From contig SVEM01000014.1 of assembly GCA_015057375.1 (NCBI GenBank), forward strand, positions 1-46,138: DNA of 46,138 nt, read 5' to 3'. The position numbers were made by a program, and so were the translations under genes. The notes under the pieces are model-generated. The model saw nothing but the letters and a program-made list of their open reading frames with translations, ran no database searches and was not told where the DNA came from. Below are positions 16,348 through 26,268 of the stretch, one piece after another. Source of the stretch: Lachnospiraceae bacterium (lineage in GTDB: Bacteria > Bacillota > Clostridia > Lachnospirales > Lachnospiraceae). How positions within the stretch are numbered: position 1 is the first letter of the stretch; each line of letters starts with the position of its first letter.

Positions 16348-18906
16348 TTACCTTCCTTCGTTACACATCTGCTCAAATTCTTCAAGTGTCATAAGTATAT
16401 TTCTCGGCTTCTTACCATCTTCTTCGCTTACAACGCCGGCTTCACAAAGCTGATCCATAATTCTTGCCCCACGGTTAAAACCTATCTTAAATACTCTCTG
16501 AAGAGTTCCTATAGATGCTTTTTGCTTTGTTATGATAAACTTACCTGCTTCGTAGAAAAGATCATCATGTCCGTCGTCATTTGCAGCCTCTGCCTCTGCA
16601 GCTGTACTGTTCCCGCCTTTGCCGCCTGTAAGTTCTGTCTTTTCAATTTTTTCTGAAATTGTTGCATCATAAACAGGTGCATCGTACTGACCTTTTACAA
16701 ATGATGTAACCTTAGTTACCTCACCCTCTGATACAAATGCTCCCTGTACTCTCAGAGGTTTTGAATTCTCTCTGTGAGCAAATAACATATCTCCCTTTCC
16801 GAGAAGCTTCTCTGCTCCTGATGCATCAAGAATTGTTCTTGAGTCAATTGATGATGTTACTGCAAATGCAATTCTTGAAGGAATATTGGCTTTAATAAGA
16901 CCTGTAATAACGTCTACAGAAGGTCTCTGAGTTGCAATTATAAGATGAATACCTGCGGCTCTTGCCTTCTGGGCAAGACGGCAGATTGCATTTTCAACGT
17001 CATGCGAAGCAACCATCATAAGGTCTGCAAGCTCGTCAACAATAATAACTATCTGAGGCATCTTTACATACATATTAGGATTATTCTTCATGCTCTCAAC
17101 TTTCTTATTGTAGCCCTTCATATCCTTTGTGCCAAGCTCTGCAAACTTATTATATCTGTCATTCATTTCTGCAACACCCCAATTGAGTGCGGCAGCAGCC
17201 TTCTTAGGATCAGTAACGACCGGAATACAAAGATGTGGTATTCCGTTATATATGCTTAATTCGACCACCTTAGGGTCAATCATAATAAGCTTAACATCAT
17301 TTGGATCTGCCTTATATAAAATACTCATAACGATAGTATTAATACATACAGATTTACCTGAACCTGTTGAACCTGCTATAAGAAGATGCGGCATAGTCTC
17401 TATATCAGCTACAATATTACGTCCGCCGATATCTTTACCTGTACCAAATGAAACAAGTGACTTATGCTCTTTAAATTCATTACTCTCGAGAATATCTCTT
17501 AAAGTAATAACCTGCTTGTCTGAATTAGGAACTTCAATACCTACCGCCGACTTACCCGGAATAGGTGCTTCAATTCTGATATCTTTTGCAGCAAGATTAA
17601 GCTTGATATCATTTTCAAGCTCTGTAATCTTCTTAACACGAGTGCCAAGTGCAGGCAATAGCTCATATCTTGTTACTGTAGGACCACATATAATATCTGT
17701 AATCGTTACATCAACTTTAAAACTCTTAAGACATTCTCTGAGTCTGATTGCAGTGTCTTTAAGTTCTTTATCTGTCATTCCCTTCTGAGACTTCTTAGAA
17801 CTTTGCAAAAGACTAAGCGGAGGAAACTCATATTTAATCGGTTCAGGCGGTAATACAATATCAAGTGTTTCGCCTGAAATACCTTTATCAGCATTTTCGG
17901 GAGCTTTTTCTAATGATACTTCTTTTTCGTCGGCAGAAATATCTTCTTTTGCAGGAGCAATATCTTTTGAAGCGTTAATATTTTCCATAACAGCTTCAAT
18001 ATTTCCTGCAAGAGACTCTTCAACCGATGCAACAATATCATTATCATCTTCAACAAAGGTTGCTCTCTTAATAAGTTCATCAAGCGACTTGTCGGCATTG
18101 CGCTCAGAAGCTTCCCTGCCAAATTTCTCATCTATTTCCTTCTGATAAATCGGCACTTTCACATGCCTTTCCTCTTCAAGTTCCTCAGGTTGTTCTAATA
18201 TTGGCAAAACACCCTGACCCTCTGTTGTGGTAACAACCTGTTCATCATTTGGAAATGTATATGTAAATCTCTTCTTTTTCTGTTTAGGAACATTTTCCGT
18301 GGTAGGCTTGTCCGCCTTTTTATGTTCTACTTCTCTTGCTTCGCGGATCTCATTGTATCTTTCGGTACTCTTATCAAGAATCATTGATGCAATAAACTTA
18401 CCTGAGATATATGCGATAAGTATAAATGAAATAATGATAAGAACTATCGTGGTCGCAAAAGTACCCATGGCAGTCTTAAGACCGGTACTTATAAGTCCTC
18501 CTATAAGTCCGCCTCCTGTTCTGTCTGTATACCCTTGGACATAATAATGTAAAAGATTAGTCTCGATATCTCCCTTGAAAAGCTGTAAAAGAACGACAAT
18601 TATAATATAAAGTCCCCAGGAAGCTATAATTCTTCCCACAACTTTTTTATTATTTTTATTCATCATATAAAATCCGGCTGTAAAAAACAGCAGAACCGGG
18701 AATAAATAAGCAAGAAAGCCGAACATACCAAAAAGAAATGCGCCAAACACATTACTAAGCGGTCCGCACAGATTAAATACACAAAGAATGAGAATAATAC
18801 TTACAAGAAGCGTTATCCAAATGACAAGTTCCTTGTAAAATCCATTATTTTCACTCTTAACATTTTTCTTTTTTGCATTAGTTCTTGAACTTTTTTTAGT
18901 TGCCAA
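16348..18906 (-). CDS. ftsK: DNA translocase FtsK/SpoIIIE
   Basis: This is an ATP-driven DNA pump that clears chromosomes from the division or sporulation septum. The 852-aa protein has four membrane segments (about 28-46, 56-81, 90-110 and 150-175), an acidic linker (~180-360) and the motor domain. Walker A is GSTGSGKSV at 512-520. Walker B lies in IVIIVDELADLMM. IATQRPSVDVITGLIKANIPS is a family hallmark. The C-terminal winged-helix gamma domain (KASIGTLQRVFKIGFNRGA) reads KOPS/SRS sites. The start is TTG at 18906, with GGAGG 8 nt upstream. Nearby tepA matches the tepA-spoIIIE neighbourhood of Bacillus. Confidence 0.96.
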   Translation of the reverse strand: MATKKSSRTNAKKKNVKSENNGFYKELVIWITLLVSIILILCVFNLCGPLSNVFGAFLFGMFGFLAYLFPVLLFFTAGFYMMNKNNKKVVGRIIASWGLYIIIVVLLQLFKGDIETNLLHYYVQGYTDRTGGGLIGGLISTGLKTAMGTFATTIVLIIISFILIAYISGKFIASMILDKSTERYNEIREAREVEHKKADKPTTENVPKQKKKRFTYTFPNDEQVVTTTEGQGVLPILEQPEELEEERHVKVPIYQKEIDEKFGREASERNADKSLDELIKRATFVEDDNDIVASVEESLAGNIEAVMENINASKDIAPAKEDISADEKEVSLEKAPENADKGISGETLDIVLPPEPIKYEFPPLSLLQSSKKSQKGMTDKELKDTAIRLRECLKSFKVDVTITDIICGPTVTRYELLPALGTRVKKITELENDIKLNLAAKDIRIEAPIPGKSAVGIEVPNSDKQVITLRDILESNEFKEHKSLVSFGTGKDIGGRNIVADIETMPHLLIAGSTGSGKSVCINTIVMSILYKADPNDVKLIMIDPKVVELSIYNGIPHLCIPVVTDPKKAAAALNWGVAEMNDRYNKFAELGTKDMKGYNKKVESMKNNPNMYVKMPQIVIIVDELADLMMVASHDVENAICRLAQKARAAGIHLIIATQRPSVDVITGLIKANIPSRIAFAVTSSIDSRTILDASGAEKLLGKGDMLFAHRENSKPLRVQGAFVSEGEVTKVTSFVKGQYDAPVYDATISEKIEKTELTGGKGGNSTAAEAEAANDDGHDDLFYEAGKFIITKQKASIGTLQRVFKIGFNRGARIMDQLCEAGVVSEEDGKKPRNILMTLEEFEQMCNEGR

Positions 18907-18918
18907 GATATAAACCTC

Positions 18919-19794
18919 CTACGCAAAATGCCATAATATTGCAAATATACCCATCATGAAACAGTAATATGAGAAATATTTGTACTTTTTGCCTCTCACA
19001 AGTACAAGCATCGTCTTAATACATATATAACCAATAACTGCTGCTATAACCGTTCCTATTATGTAATGTGAAATCTCAGTACCAGATATAGATAAACTGC
19101 CAAAATCCTTAAGTTCTAGGATAGTTGCACCAAGCACGGCAGGTATAGACATGATAAATGAATATTTTACCGCAAAGCTCTTGTCAAAACCACATAAAAG
19201 ACATGCTGTTATCGTCGAACCTGATCTTGATATACCCGGAAGGGTTGCAAATCCCTGTACTATACCAACAAATCCAGCTTCTTTATAACTAATATTTTTT
19301 GCATTCTTCTTACCACTAGGTAAACAATCTGATATAAGAAGAAGTACACCGGTTATCAAAAGGCAAATACCTACAATAAGAAGGGATGTAGACGCTTTTG
19401 TAATCAGTTCCTCAAGAAGAATTCCGAGAATACCGGTCGGTATAGTTGAAACGATTACAAGCATAACAAACTTTCTGTATGGCGAAGTCACCATTTTCTT
19501 ATACGACTGCTTCTTATTATCTGACTTTCCGATATTTCTGAAAAAAACAAAAATATTTATAATAAAATCACGAACTATTGCTATACCCTCTTTGAAAAGA
19601 TTAACAACATCTGACCAGAACGCAACACATATTGCAAGAAGTGTACCAAAATGAAGCATGACATCAAACACCATGCCTATACTGTTTATATCAAACACCT
19701 CTTGAAATATAGCAAGGTGTCCTGAACTGCTTATCGGCAAAAACTCTGCAAGGCCCTGAATTATACCTTGTAAAATGGCCTCAAACAATGACAT
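18919..19794 (-). CDS. uppP: Undecaprenyl-diphosphatase
   Basis: This membrane enzyme recycles undecaprenyl pyrophosphate to the monophosphate carrier used for peptidoglycan, and confers some bacitracin tolerance. The 291-aa protein has multiple hydrophobic helices and the two BacA/UppP signatures: GLAEFLPISSSGH at residues 15-27 and GFATLPGISRSGST near 180-193. The ATG at 19794 follows GGGGAGGATATAAAGT. It is 12 nt upstream of ftsK and 84 nt downstream of tepA. Confidence 0.96.
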   Translation of the reverse strand: MSLFEAILQGIIQGLAEFLPISSSGHLAIFQEVFDINSIGMVFDVMLHFGTLLAICVAFWSDVVNLFKEGIAIVRDFIINIFVFFRNIGKSDNKKQSYKKMVTSPYRKFVMLVIVSTIPTGILGILLEELITKASTSLLIVGICLLITGVLLLISDCLPSGKKNAKNISYKEAGFVGIVQGFATLPGISRSGSTITACLLCGFDKSFAVKYSFIMSIPAVLGATILELKDFGSLSISGTEISHYIIGTVIAAVIGYICIKTMLVLVRGKKYKYFSYYCFMMGIFAILWHFA

Positions 19795-19878
19795 ACTTTA
19801 TATCCTCCCCTCAAAATCTCATATATATTTAACCTTATAAATTATACCTTGAAACCAGCAAAAATGCAAACATTTGTT

Positions 19879-20535
19879 TTACCTATTACCCTTAATTATT
19901 CCTTTCAAATGTGCCATAGCTTTATCAAGTCCTCCAACCTCATTTATAAGACCTTTGTCCACTGCTTCTTTACCTACAAGTATGGTTCCGAGGTCTTTTG
20001 TAAGTATTCCTTTTTTGAGCATCATCTCAACAACAGCTTCATTTGATGTGTTACTGTGACTTGTTATAAAACCAACAATTCGCTCTTCGATAAGCTTAAA
20101 ATAATCATAAGTCTGAGGTGCTCCGATGACCGTTCCGCTAAGTCTTACAGGATGAATAATCATCGTTCCGCTTGGCACAATAAATGAATAATCTGCAGCG
20201 ACAGCAAGTGGTACTCCGATTGAATGACTGTCTCCTATGACAAGTGCAACCTTTGGCTTTGTCATAGAAGTAATCATCTCGGCAATTGCAAGTCCTGCAG
20301 ACACATCTCCGCCAACAGTATTAATAACAAATAATACTCCGTCTATATCCTTGTCCTCATTAATTTTGACAAGCTCCGGAAGTATATGCTCATATTTGGT
20401 AGTCTTAACAGTATTCTGAGACAGGTCATGTCCTTCTATCTCACCAATTATTGAGACAAGCCGGATATTCACATTATCAGAATTATTGTTAAGCTCTACT
20501 TGTCCGTATGATTCTATAGTTTCCTTTTCATCCAT
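19879..20535 (-). CDS. tepA: ClpP-like serine protease, TepA family
   Basis: This 218-aa protein has a ClpP/crotonase fold and resembles TepA (translocation-enhancing protein) of Bacillus. The fold is seen in GVLFVINTVGGDVSAGLAIA (~65-85), a nucleophile-serine region VIGDSHSIGVPLAVAADY (~100-118), and a catalytic-His loop TMIIHPVRLSGTVIGAP (~125-140). The C-terminal helix DLGTILVGKEAVDKGLINEVGG is like that of ClpP. The ClpP sequence GxAxSMG is here DSHSIG, as in TepA relatives. It lies upstream of uppP-ftsK, as tepA lies upstream of spoIIIE in Bacillus. The start codon directly follows a 12-bp hairpin that holds the ribosome-binding site in its loop. Confidence 0.85.
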   Translation of the reverse strand: MDEKETIESYGQVELNNNSDNVNIRLVSIIGEIEGHDLSQNTVKTTKYEHILPELVKINEDKDIDGVLFVINTVGGDVSAGLAIAEMITSMTKPKVALVIGDSHSIGVPLAVAADYSFIVPSGTMIIHPVRLSGTVIGAPQTYDYFKLIEERIVGFITSHSNTSNEAVVEMMLKKGILTKDLGTILVGKEAVDKGLINEVGGLDKAMAHLKGIIKGNR

Positions 20536-20569
20536 AATATACTAATCTCCTTTTTCTGATTAGTATATT
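20536..20569 (-). promoter_or_regulatory. Leader hairpin presenting the tepA Shine-Dalgarno
   Basis: A perfect 12-bp inverted repeat (20536-20547 with 20558-20569) encloses a 10-nt loop, AGAAAAAGGA in the mRNA sense. The loop contains most of the AAGGAG ribosome-binding site, and the 3' arm ends exactly at the tepA ATG. It could alternatively be a DNA operator. There is no T-run, so it is not a terminator. Confidence 0.65.
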
Positions 20570-20603
20570 CAAAAATTCTATAAATCATTCGAGATTAATT
20601 CAA

Positions 20604-23348
20604 TCAATAAGGAAACATTTCCGTACTGACTGTACGAACCTCAAACACGCCACCTGCAGTAAATCCTTTTTCATTTGACCGGTAAGTAACAGTTACTTTA
20701 TCTTTACCGCTTGTCAGACGACTCGGAAGTTGAAGATAATGGTATTCCCACGGATCATTTGGTCTGTTATGATTTAAAGTATAAGTGACAAGAAGTTCAC
20801 CATCCACCAAAATATCAAATGTACGGGTTTTATTATTACTATACTCATCCCCATAAAAAACACTCAACAAATAATTTTCAGAAGTAGAATGAACTTTTAA
20901 GTCATAACTAAAGGAAGAAACATCCTCGGCACTACGCCATCCTTTATCTTGCCATACTCCACTCTGGGAGTCTCCTGTTATTTGTAAATTATGTTCTGTT
21001 TCAGACTGAGAATTATTAGGCTGTACCTTATCATATGTAGCACTGTCTAAACGGCTCGCAAATGAATTATTTTCTCCGGCAGAACCATTATACTGCTGTT
21101 CTGTATATAAATTCCAATAAACCATATATTCTTCAGATACAAATTCAAAGAATGGTTTTAATGTAATGTCTTTTGAACCCGGTTGCAATATATCATTAAT
21201 TGAAAATCTAAGCTTTTCAGGAGAATCCTTTGTTAAGATTTCTGACGGGTCTCTGCTTTCTGTCACAATATAAGGTATATTATTACCATCATATTCGCCT
21301 GCAAGAAGAATCGGACCATATTTAAAAGCTACTATTCTTCCCTGAGAATCTTCTCTTGACTCATACAAACTATAATCCATAGGCATTATGAGTTGAATTT
21401 TGTCTCCTGCTTTCCATTCATTTGTAAGAGTTACATATCCGTCCTCGCCGGGATTTACGGCAACCTCATTATTATTAACAAAAATCTTTGGTTCATTTGC
21501 CCATTTTGGAACCCTTATTTTTAACGGAATATTTTCACCCTGTGCTTCTTCAAATATAAGGGTTGACTCATCCGAATAAGGAAAATCCGTTGTTTGTTTA
21601 AGGAAAATTCCTTCTTCTGACAAATCAAGTTCTGAATCAACAAACAAATTAACGCAGATTCCTTCTTCTTCTCGAGTGTATATCATACGATAAAATCTTC
21701 CCGGATTTTCCATGCCGGTACCTTCACAACAGGTGAAATTCTGGCAATGACGCATATAATTTTTATGTCCACCCATTGTAAGGTCAATATTATATGTTTT
21801 ATCTCCCTCTTTATTCTGCGAACCTAGAATATGATTATATAAAGCATTTTCATAATATTCTAAATATTCAGTCTTAGGATCCATTGAATATAAGTATTCA
21901 GTTAATTTAAGCATATTGTAAACATTGCATGTTTCTGTAGAATCAACAGAACGTGGTTCTGTACCCAAATCCGTAAAAAACTCTTTATCACAATTACCAC
22001 CTGTTGCATAAGAACGGTCATATACTACATAATTCCAAAAGTTTTCAGCAACGTTTTTATAATATTCATCTCCGGTAAGCTGATAGATCTTGGCTGCACC
22101 TATCATTTTAGGAATCTGTGTATTGGCATGAAGGCCGCTCAGGTTGTCCTCGCCTCTTGACAGAGGATCCATGATTCTCTTATGACTAAATCTTTCTGCC
22201 AATATAAGATAATCTTTTTCCCCTGTAATTTCATAAAGCTGTGCAAAAGATTCATTGATACCGCCATATTCACCTTCAAGCATATAATCCATACGCTCTG
22301 CCGAGAGATTATCAGTACCTTTTTTTGCATAATCGGCCATGCCTTCCGCAATTCGTAAAGCATCCTCATTTCCCATATATAAATAAGCATCAATTAATCC
22401 GCCATATATTTTATGGATTGAGTACCAAGGAGCCCACATTCCGTCCAAGTAAGCATTGTTATGTCCACCGGCCCAAAATGTATCCGGATTAGCAAACACA
22501 TTATCCATATTACTTTTAGCAACACCGCCTACATATCCGTCATCATACTGAGCTTCTCCAATCAAATAAACCAGACGATCTACACGTTCCTTGAAATCCT
22601 CATCACCTGTTTGCATATACATAGAAACACAGGCTGACAAATAGTGTCCAACCGTGTGTCCCGGAAGTCCTCCGCCTTCCCATCCACCATAAACCTGTGC
22701 AGGTGATTTTGATTGCATGTTATTGACATATAATGATGCAGCAAGTCTGTCAACATCATAATACTTAAGATAATCGGCACCAATTTCAAGCTGTTCTTTC
22801 AAATATGAATCCCCTGTAAGACTTACATTATATCCATTAAATAAAGTAGCTTTAGAAAGGGTATCTCTCACACTACCGTAAAAATCCGTCTTTTTTACTT
22901 CACAAGTAAGCGGACGGTAATTACTCGTCTGCCATACATAAGCTTTTACATTTGAGCAATTCTGAAGTTCCTCTTTCGAAAATAATAATGTAAGAATGTT
23001 TTCCTCCCATGTCTTAGGCTGTAGATTAATATCTTTATTAACCATAGACATAAGCTTACCTTCTTTATCATATGCAATAAAAATCACGGTTGCATCAAGC
23101 ACTGTTTGACTTTTATTAAAAAGCTTATACACTGCATTTATTTCATTCTCATTTTCCGAACTCATACGATCAATAATAATATCTGCTGCAAGCTCATCTA
23201 CAACTGAATAATCCCTTCCAATAAGCTCACCTTCTGTTTCTGTTGAACCATAAGACATCTTCTGTGGCAACAAGCACAAAAGCATAAATAATATAGATAA
23301 AATTTTAATTTTATTAAAAAATGTTTTTTTACTTTCAGAGGCTTTCAT
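20604..23348 (-). CDS. Secreted GH127/GH146-type beta-L-arabinofuranosidase (DUF1680)
   Basis: This 914-aa exported glycosidase probably removes beta-L-arabinofuranose from plant glycans. A signal peptide spans about residues 10-35 (ILSILFMLLCLLPQ). An N-terminal domain of ~120 aa precedes the (alpha/alpha)6 barrel, marked by GGWEGGGLPGHTVGHYLSA (~221-239), WAPWYSIHKIYGGLIDAYL (~305-323) and GLHANTQIPKMIGAA (~405-419). The zinc/cysteine active site of the family is intact: E472 and C474 (TETCNVYN), and C540-C541 (TCCEGTGMEN). The last ~150 residues form a beta-rich, carbohydrate-binding-like domain. It begins 36 nt after metA without a terminator. The substrate is inferred from the family only. 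Confidence 0.85.
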   Translation of the reverse strand: MKASESKKTFFNKIKILSILFMLLCLLPQKMSYGSTETEGELIGRDYSVVDELAADIIIDRMSSENENEINAVYKLFNKSQTVLDATVIFIAYDKEGKLMSMVNKDINLQPKTWEENILTLLFSKEELQNCSNVKAYVWQTSNYRPLTCEVKKTDFYGSVRDTLSKATLFNGYNVSLTGDSYLKEQLEIGADYLKYYDVDRLAASLYVNNMQSKSPAQVYGGWEGGGLPGHTVGHYLSACVSMYMQTGDEDFKERVDRLVYLIGEAQYDDGYVGGVAKSNMDNVFANPDTFWAGGHNNAYLDGMWAPWYSIHKIYGGLIDAYLYMGNEDALRIAEGMADYAKKGTDNLSAERMDYMLEGEYGGINESFAQLYEITGEKDYLILAERFSHKRIMDPLSRGEDNLSGLHANTQIPKMIGAAKIYQLTGDEYYKNVAENFWNYVVYDRSYATGGNCDKEFFTDLGTEPRSVDSTETCNVYNMLKLTEYLYSMDPKTEYLEYYENALYNHILGSQNKEGDKTYNIDLTMGGHKNYMRHCQNFTCCEGTGMENPGRFYRMIYTREEEGICVNLFVDSELDLSEEGIFLKQTTDFPYSDESTLIFEEAQGENIPLKIRVPKWANEPKIFVNNNEVAVNPGEDGYVTLTNEWKAGDKIQLIMPMDYSLYESREDSQGRIVAFKYGPILLAGEYDGNNIPYIVTESRDPSEILTKDSPEKLRFSINDILQPGSKDITLKPFFEFVSEEYMVYWNLYTEQQYNGSAGENNSFASRLDSATYDKVQPNNSQSETEHNLQITGDSQSGVWQDKGWRSAEDVSSFSYDLKVHSTSENYLLSVFYGDEYSNNKTRTFDILVDGELLVTYTLNHNRPNDPWEYHYLQLPSRLTSGKDKVTVTYRSNEKGFTAGGVFEVRTVSTEMFPY

Positions 23349-23384
23349 AATTCAAACTTCCTTCAACTGTAAATAATTAAAGAT

Positions 23385-24293
23385 TTACTTCCACTCATAC
23401 GGAGTATTCTGATAAACATAATAATTCAACCAATTAGTATAAAGCGCATTCGAATGTGAACGCCATGTGAGAAGCGGCTTTATATCAGGATTATCATTTA
23501 TATAATAATTGTGAGGAATCTCAGGATTGATTCCTTTTGCAAGATCTCTTCTGTACTCTTTATCAAGCGTAAGTCTGTCGTACTCCGGATGTCCGAACAC
23601 GAAGAACTGCTTGCCCTTTCCTGCCATAACAAGGAAAAGTCCGGCCTCTTCTGATTCAGCAAGCACGGTAAGTTCAGGATTTGCCTTAACTTCCTCAACT
23701 TTAATCTCCGTATATCTTGAGTGCGGTGCAAGGAAAACATCATCAAATCCTCTTAAAATCGGTTCTTTTCTGTTATGAACCATATGAGAATAGATACCTG
23801 AAATCTTACGGTTAAGCTCGTGCTTATCAATTCCGTAATGATAATAAATTCCGGCCTGTGCACCCCAGCAAATATGAAGTGTAGATGTTACATGAGTCTT
23901 TGACCACTCCATAATCTTGGTAACTTCATCCCAGTAAATAACATCTTCCCATTTCATATTTTCAACAGGTGCTCCGGTTATAATAAAACCATCATACTTG
24001 TTGTCTTTTATATCTTCATAAGTCAGATAAAACTGATCCAAATGATTCTTAGAAGTGTTGCTTCCTATATAGCTTGCAGTCGAAATAAAACTAACCTCTA
24101 CCTGTAAAGGAGTGTTGGAAAGACATCTAAGAAGATGCACCTCTGTTTCCTCCTTAAGCGGCATAAGATTGAGAATCGCAATCTTTAATGGTCTTATATC
24201 CTGCGAACCTGCACGAAGCTCGTCCATCATAAATATATTCTCTTCTTCCATTATTTTTTTAGCAGGAAGTTCTGAATGAACATTAATCGGCAT
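23385..24293 (-). CDS. metA: Homoserine O-acetyltransferase (MetA type)
   Basis: MetA acylates homoserine in methionine synthesis. The 302-aa protein has the catalytic C142 in HICWGAQAG, the histidine and glutamate of FGHPEYD near residue 235, and the N-terminal signature LNLMPLKEETE. Residue 111 is glutamate (TGAPVE). In characterised MetA enzymes, E111 goes with acetyl-CoA use and glycine with succinyl-CoA, so automatic naming as a succinyltransferase would probably be wrong. The ATG at 24293 follows AGGAGGAATAGGCA, which spans the ligA stop, so the genes are coupled. Confidence 0.94.
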   Translation of the reverse strand: MPINVHSELPAKKIMEEENIFMMDELRAGSQDIRPLKIAILNLMPLKEETEVHLLRCLSNTPLQVEVSFISTASYIGSNTSKNHLDQFYLTYEDIKDNKYDGFIITGAPVENMKWEDVIYWDEVTKIMEWSKTHVTSTLHICWGAQAGIYYHYGIDKHELNRKISGIYSHMVHNRKEPILRGFDDVFLAPHSRYTEIKVEEVKANPELTVLAESEEAGLFLVMAGKGKQFFVFGHPEYDRLTLDKEYRRDLAKGINPEIPHNYYINDNPDIKPLLTWRSHSNALYTNWLNYYVYQNTPYEWK

Positions 24294-24296
24294 TGC

Positions 24297-26252
24297 CTAT
24301 TCCTCCTTTAAATATTTATTTACAAAATCGGCTTCACTTATAATAGTAACGCCAAGTTCTTTTGCTTTTTTATTTTTTGATGATGATGAAAATACATCGT
24401 TATTTATAAGAAATGTCGTGTTACCTGTAACTGAGCCTGTAACTTTACCGCCTTTATTCTCGATAAGTCTTTTAAGTTCATTTCGGTTAGAAAACATCTC
24501 AAGACTTCCGGTTATAACGACAGTCATGTCCATAAGAGAATTGTCCTCATCCATCTCTTCTTTTACAATATCAACCTCTGACAAAAGCTCCTGTATAAAT
24601 GTCCTATTATTCTCATCATTCATATAGCTTATCCAGTCCGATGTAATAACTTCACCCATACCGGAAATGCCTGTAAGTTCATCATACGTAGCATTCATGA
24701 GTCTGTCAATATCGTTATCAAATGCTTTGCATATCATTCGCGCATTTGAAATACCTATTCCCGGAATTCCAAGGCTGTAAATAAGATTTTCAAGCTTTAC
24801 AGTTCTTGATTTGTCAATTGATTCTGCAAGTCTTTTATATGACTTTTCACCAAATCTGTCCATATTAACAATCTTATCTTTCTGATTATCTATATGATAA
24901 ATATCAATTCTTCCGGTTATTATTTTTTCGGAAATGAATCGCTCTATCGTTGCTTCTGACAATCCGTCTATATTCATCGCGTCACGACTTACAAAATGGG
25001 TAAACATCTTAATCTGCTTTGCAAGGCAGTCAGGATTAGGGCATACAAGCGTCTCTGTTCCATTATCATTCGAAATAACAGTGCCTGATTTACAAACAGG
25101 ACACTCGCACGGAATGTCAAGTTTTGAGCTTCTGGTAAGATTTTCCGCAATCTGAGGAATAATCATATTTGCTTTGTAAACCTGGATAATATCGCCGATT
25201 CCAAGCTCAAGCTGCTTAACGATACTTATGTTATGCACACTTGCGCGTGATACTGTTGTTCCCTCAAGCATAACCGGATCAAATATCGCAACAGGATTGA
25301 TAAGACCGGTTCTTGATGCACTCCACTCAATCTCGCGGAGAATGGTCTCAGCAAGTTCATCTTCCCATTTAAAAGCCATGGAATGACGCGGAAACTTCGC
25401 AGTTCTTCCAAGCGACAATGAATATTCTATGTCATTATAGGTAAGCACAAGACCGTCTGACGGAAATTCATTATCAGCTATCTTATCAGAAAACATCTTA
25501 ACGGTGTCAGCCACATTAGCCTGGTTAACGACAGCATGTTCTACTGTCTCAAAACCAAGCTCCTTTATCCAGTCAAGCTGTTCTTTTCTTGTCTTAAACT
25601 CTTTTTCGCAGTCAATAAGACTGTATATAATCAAATGAACATTTCTCTCTGCTGTTACTTTGCTGTCAAGCTGTCTTACCGAACCACTGCACAGATTTCT
25701 AGGGTTTTTATATTTATCAGCAGGATCTTCTATAGCTTCATTAATCTTTTCAAAATCACTGTAATTAATTATGGCTTCGCCTCTTAACACAAGCCTATCT
25801 TTATATGGAATTGACAAAGGAAGCTTCTTAAATGTTTTTGCATTGCCCGTTATAACTTCTCCTGTAATTCCGTTTCCACGAGTTACTGCTTTTGCAAGCT
25901 TTCCGTCTTCATATGTTACAACAACAGTAAGGCCGTCAAGCTTCCATGACAATACACCTTCATTACCTGATAACCAAGAAGCAAGTTCCCCTACATCCTT
26001 TGTCTTATCAAGTGATAATATATCATAGCCGTGGTTTTCCTTAGGAAGTTCGGACACAACGTCATATCCGACTCTGATTGTAGGACTTTCTGACAGAGTT
26101 ATCCCTGTCTCTTCTTCAAGCTTTGTAAGTTCATCATAAAGCTTATCATATTCAAAATTACTCATAATCTCATCTTTACCCTGATAATACACGCGCGCAG
26201 CTTCATTAAGGATATCGATAAGTTCCTTCATTCTGTCGATATTCGTGTTCAA
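24297..26252 (-). CDS. ligA: NAD-dependent DNA ligase LigA
   Basis: LigA seals nicks in replication and repair using NAD+. The 651-aa protein has an Ia domain with the NAD-contact tyrosines (ARVYYQGKDEIMSNFEYDKL), the adenylated lysine in WKLDGLTVVV (~102), RGNGITGE, and the OB-fold. A four-cysteine zinc finger (CPVC and CPNPDC, ~380-410), helix-hairpin-helix repeats and a C-terminal BRCT domain (TVVITGSLEMFSNRNELKR) follow. The start is TTG at 26252 with GAGGTGG just upstream. It is 16 nt after rluF and 3 nt before metA. Confidence 0.95.
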   Translation of the reverse strand: MNTNIDRMKELIDILNEAARVYYQGKDEIMSNFEYDKLYDELTKLEEETGITLSESPTIRVGYDVVSELPKENHGYDILSLDKTKDVGELASWLSGNEGVLSWKLDGLTVVVTYEDGKLAKAVTRGNGITGEVITGNAKTFKKLPLSIPYKDRLVLRGEAIINYSDFEKINEAIEDPADKYKNPRNLCSGSVRQLDSKVTAERNVHLIIYSLIDCEKEFKTRKEQLDWIKELGFETVEHAVVNQANVADTVKMFSDKIADNEFPSDGLVLTYNDIEYSLSLGRTAKFPRHSMAFKWEDELAETILREIEWSASRTGLINPVAIFDPVMLEGTTVSRASVHNISIVKQLELGIGDIIQVYKANMIIPQIAENLTRSSKLDIPCECPVCKSGTVISNDNGTETLVCPNPDCLAKQIKMFTHFVSRDAMNIDGLSEATIERFISEKIITGRIDIYHIDNQKDKIVNMDRFGEKSYKRLAESIDKSRTVKLENLIYSLGIPGIGISNARMICKAFDNDIDRLMNATYDELTGISGMGEVITSDWISYMNDENNRTFIQELLSEVDIVKEEMDEDNSLMDMTVVITGSLEMFSNRNELKRLIENKGGKVTGSVTGNTTFLINNDVFSSSSKNKKAKELGVTIISEADFVNKYLKEE

Positions 26253-26268
26253 ACAACCACCTCATTTT

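Noticed and set aside
16344-16385. Longer start for the first ATP-grasp gene
   Set aside because: It would overlap ftsK by 38 nt without a ribosome-binding site, while the TTG at 16343 is well placed after GGAAGG.
23349-24296. SAM riboswitch controlling metA
   Set aside because: metA follows ligA by 3 nt, so there is no leader to hold one.
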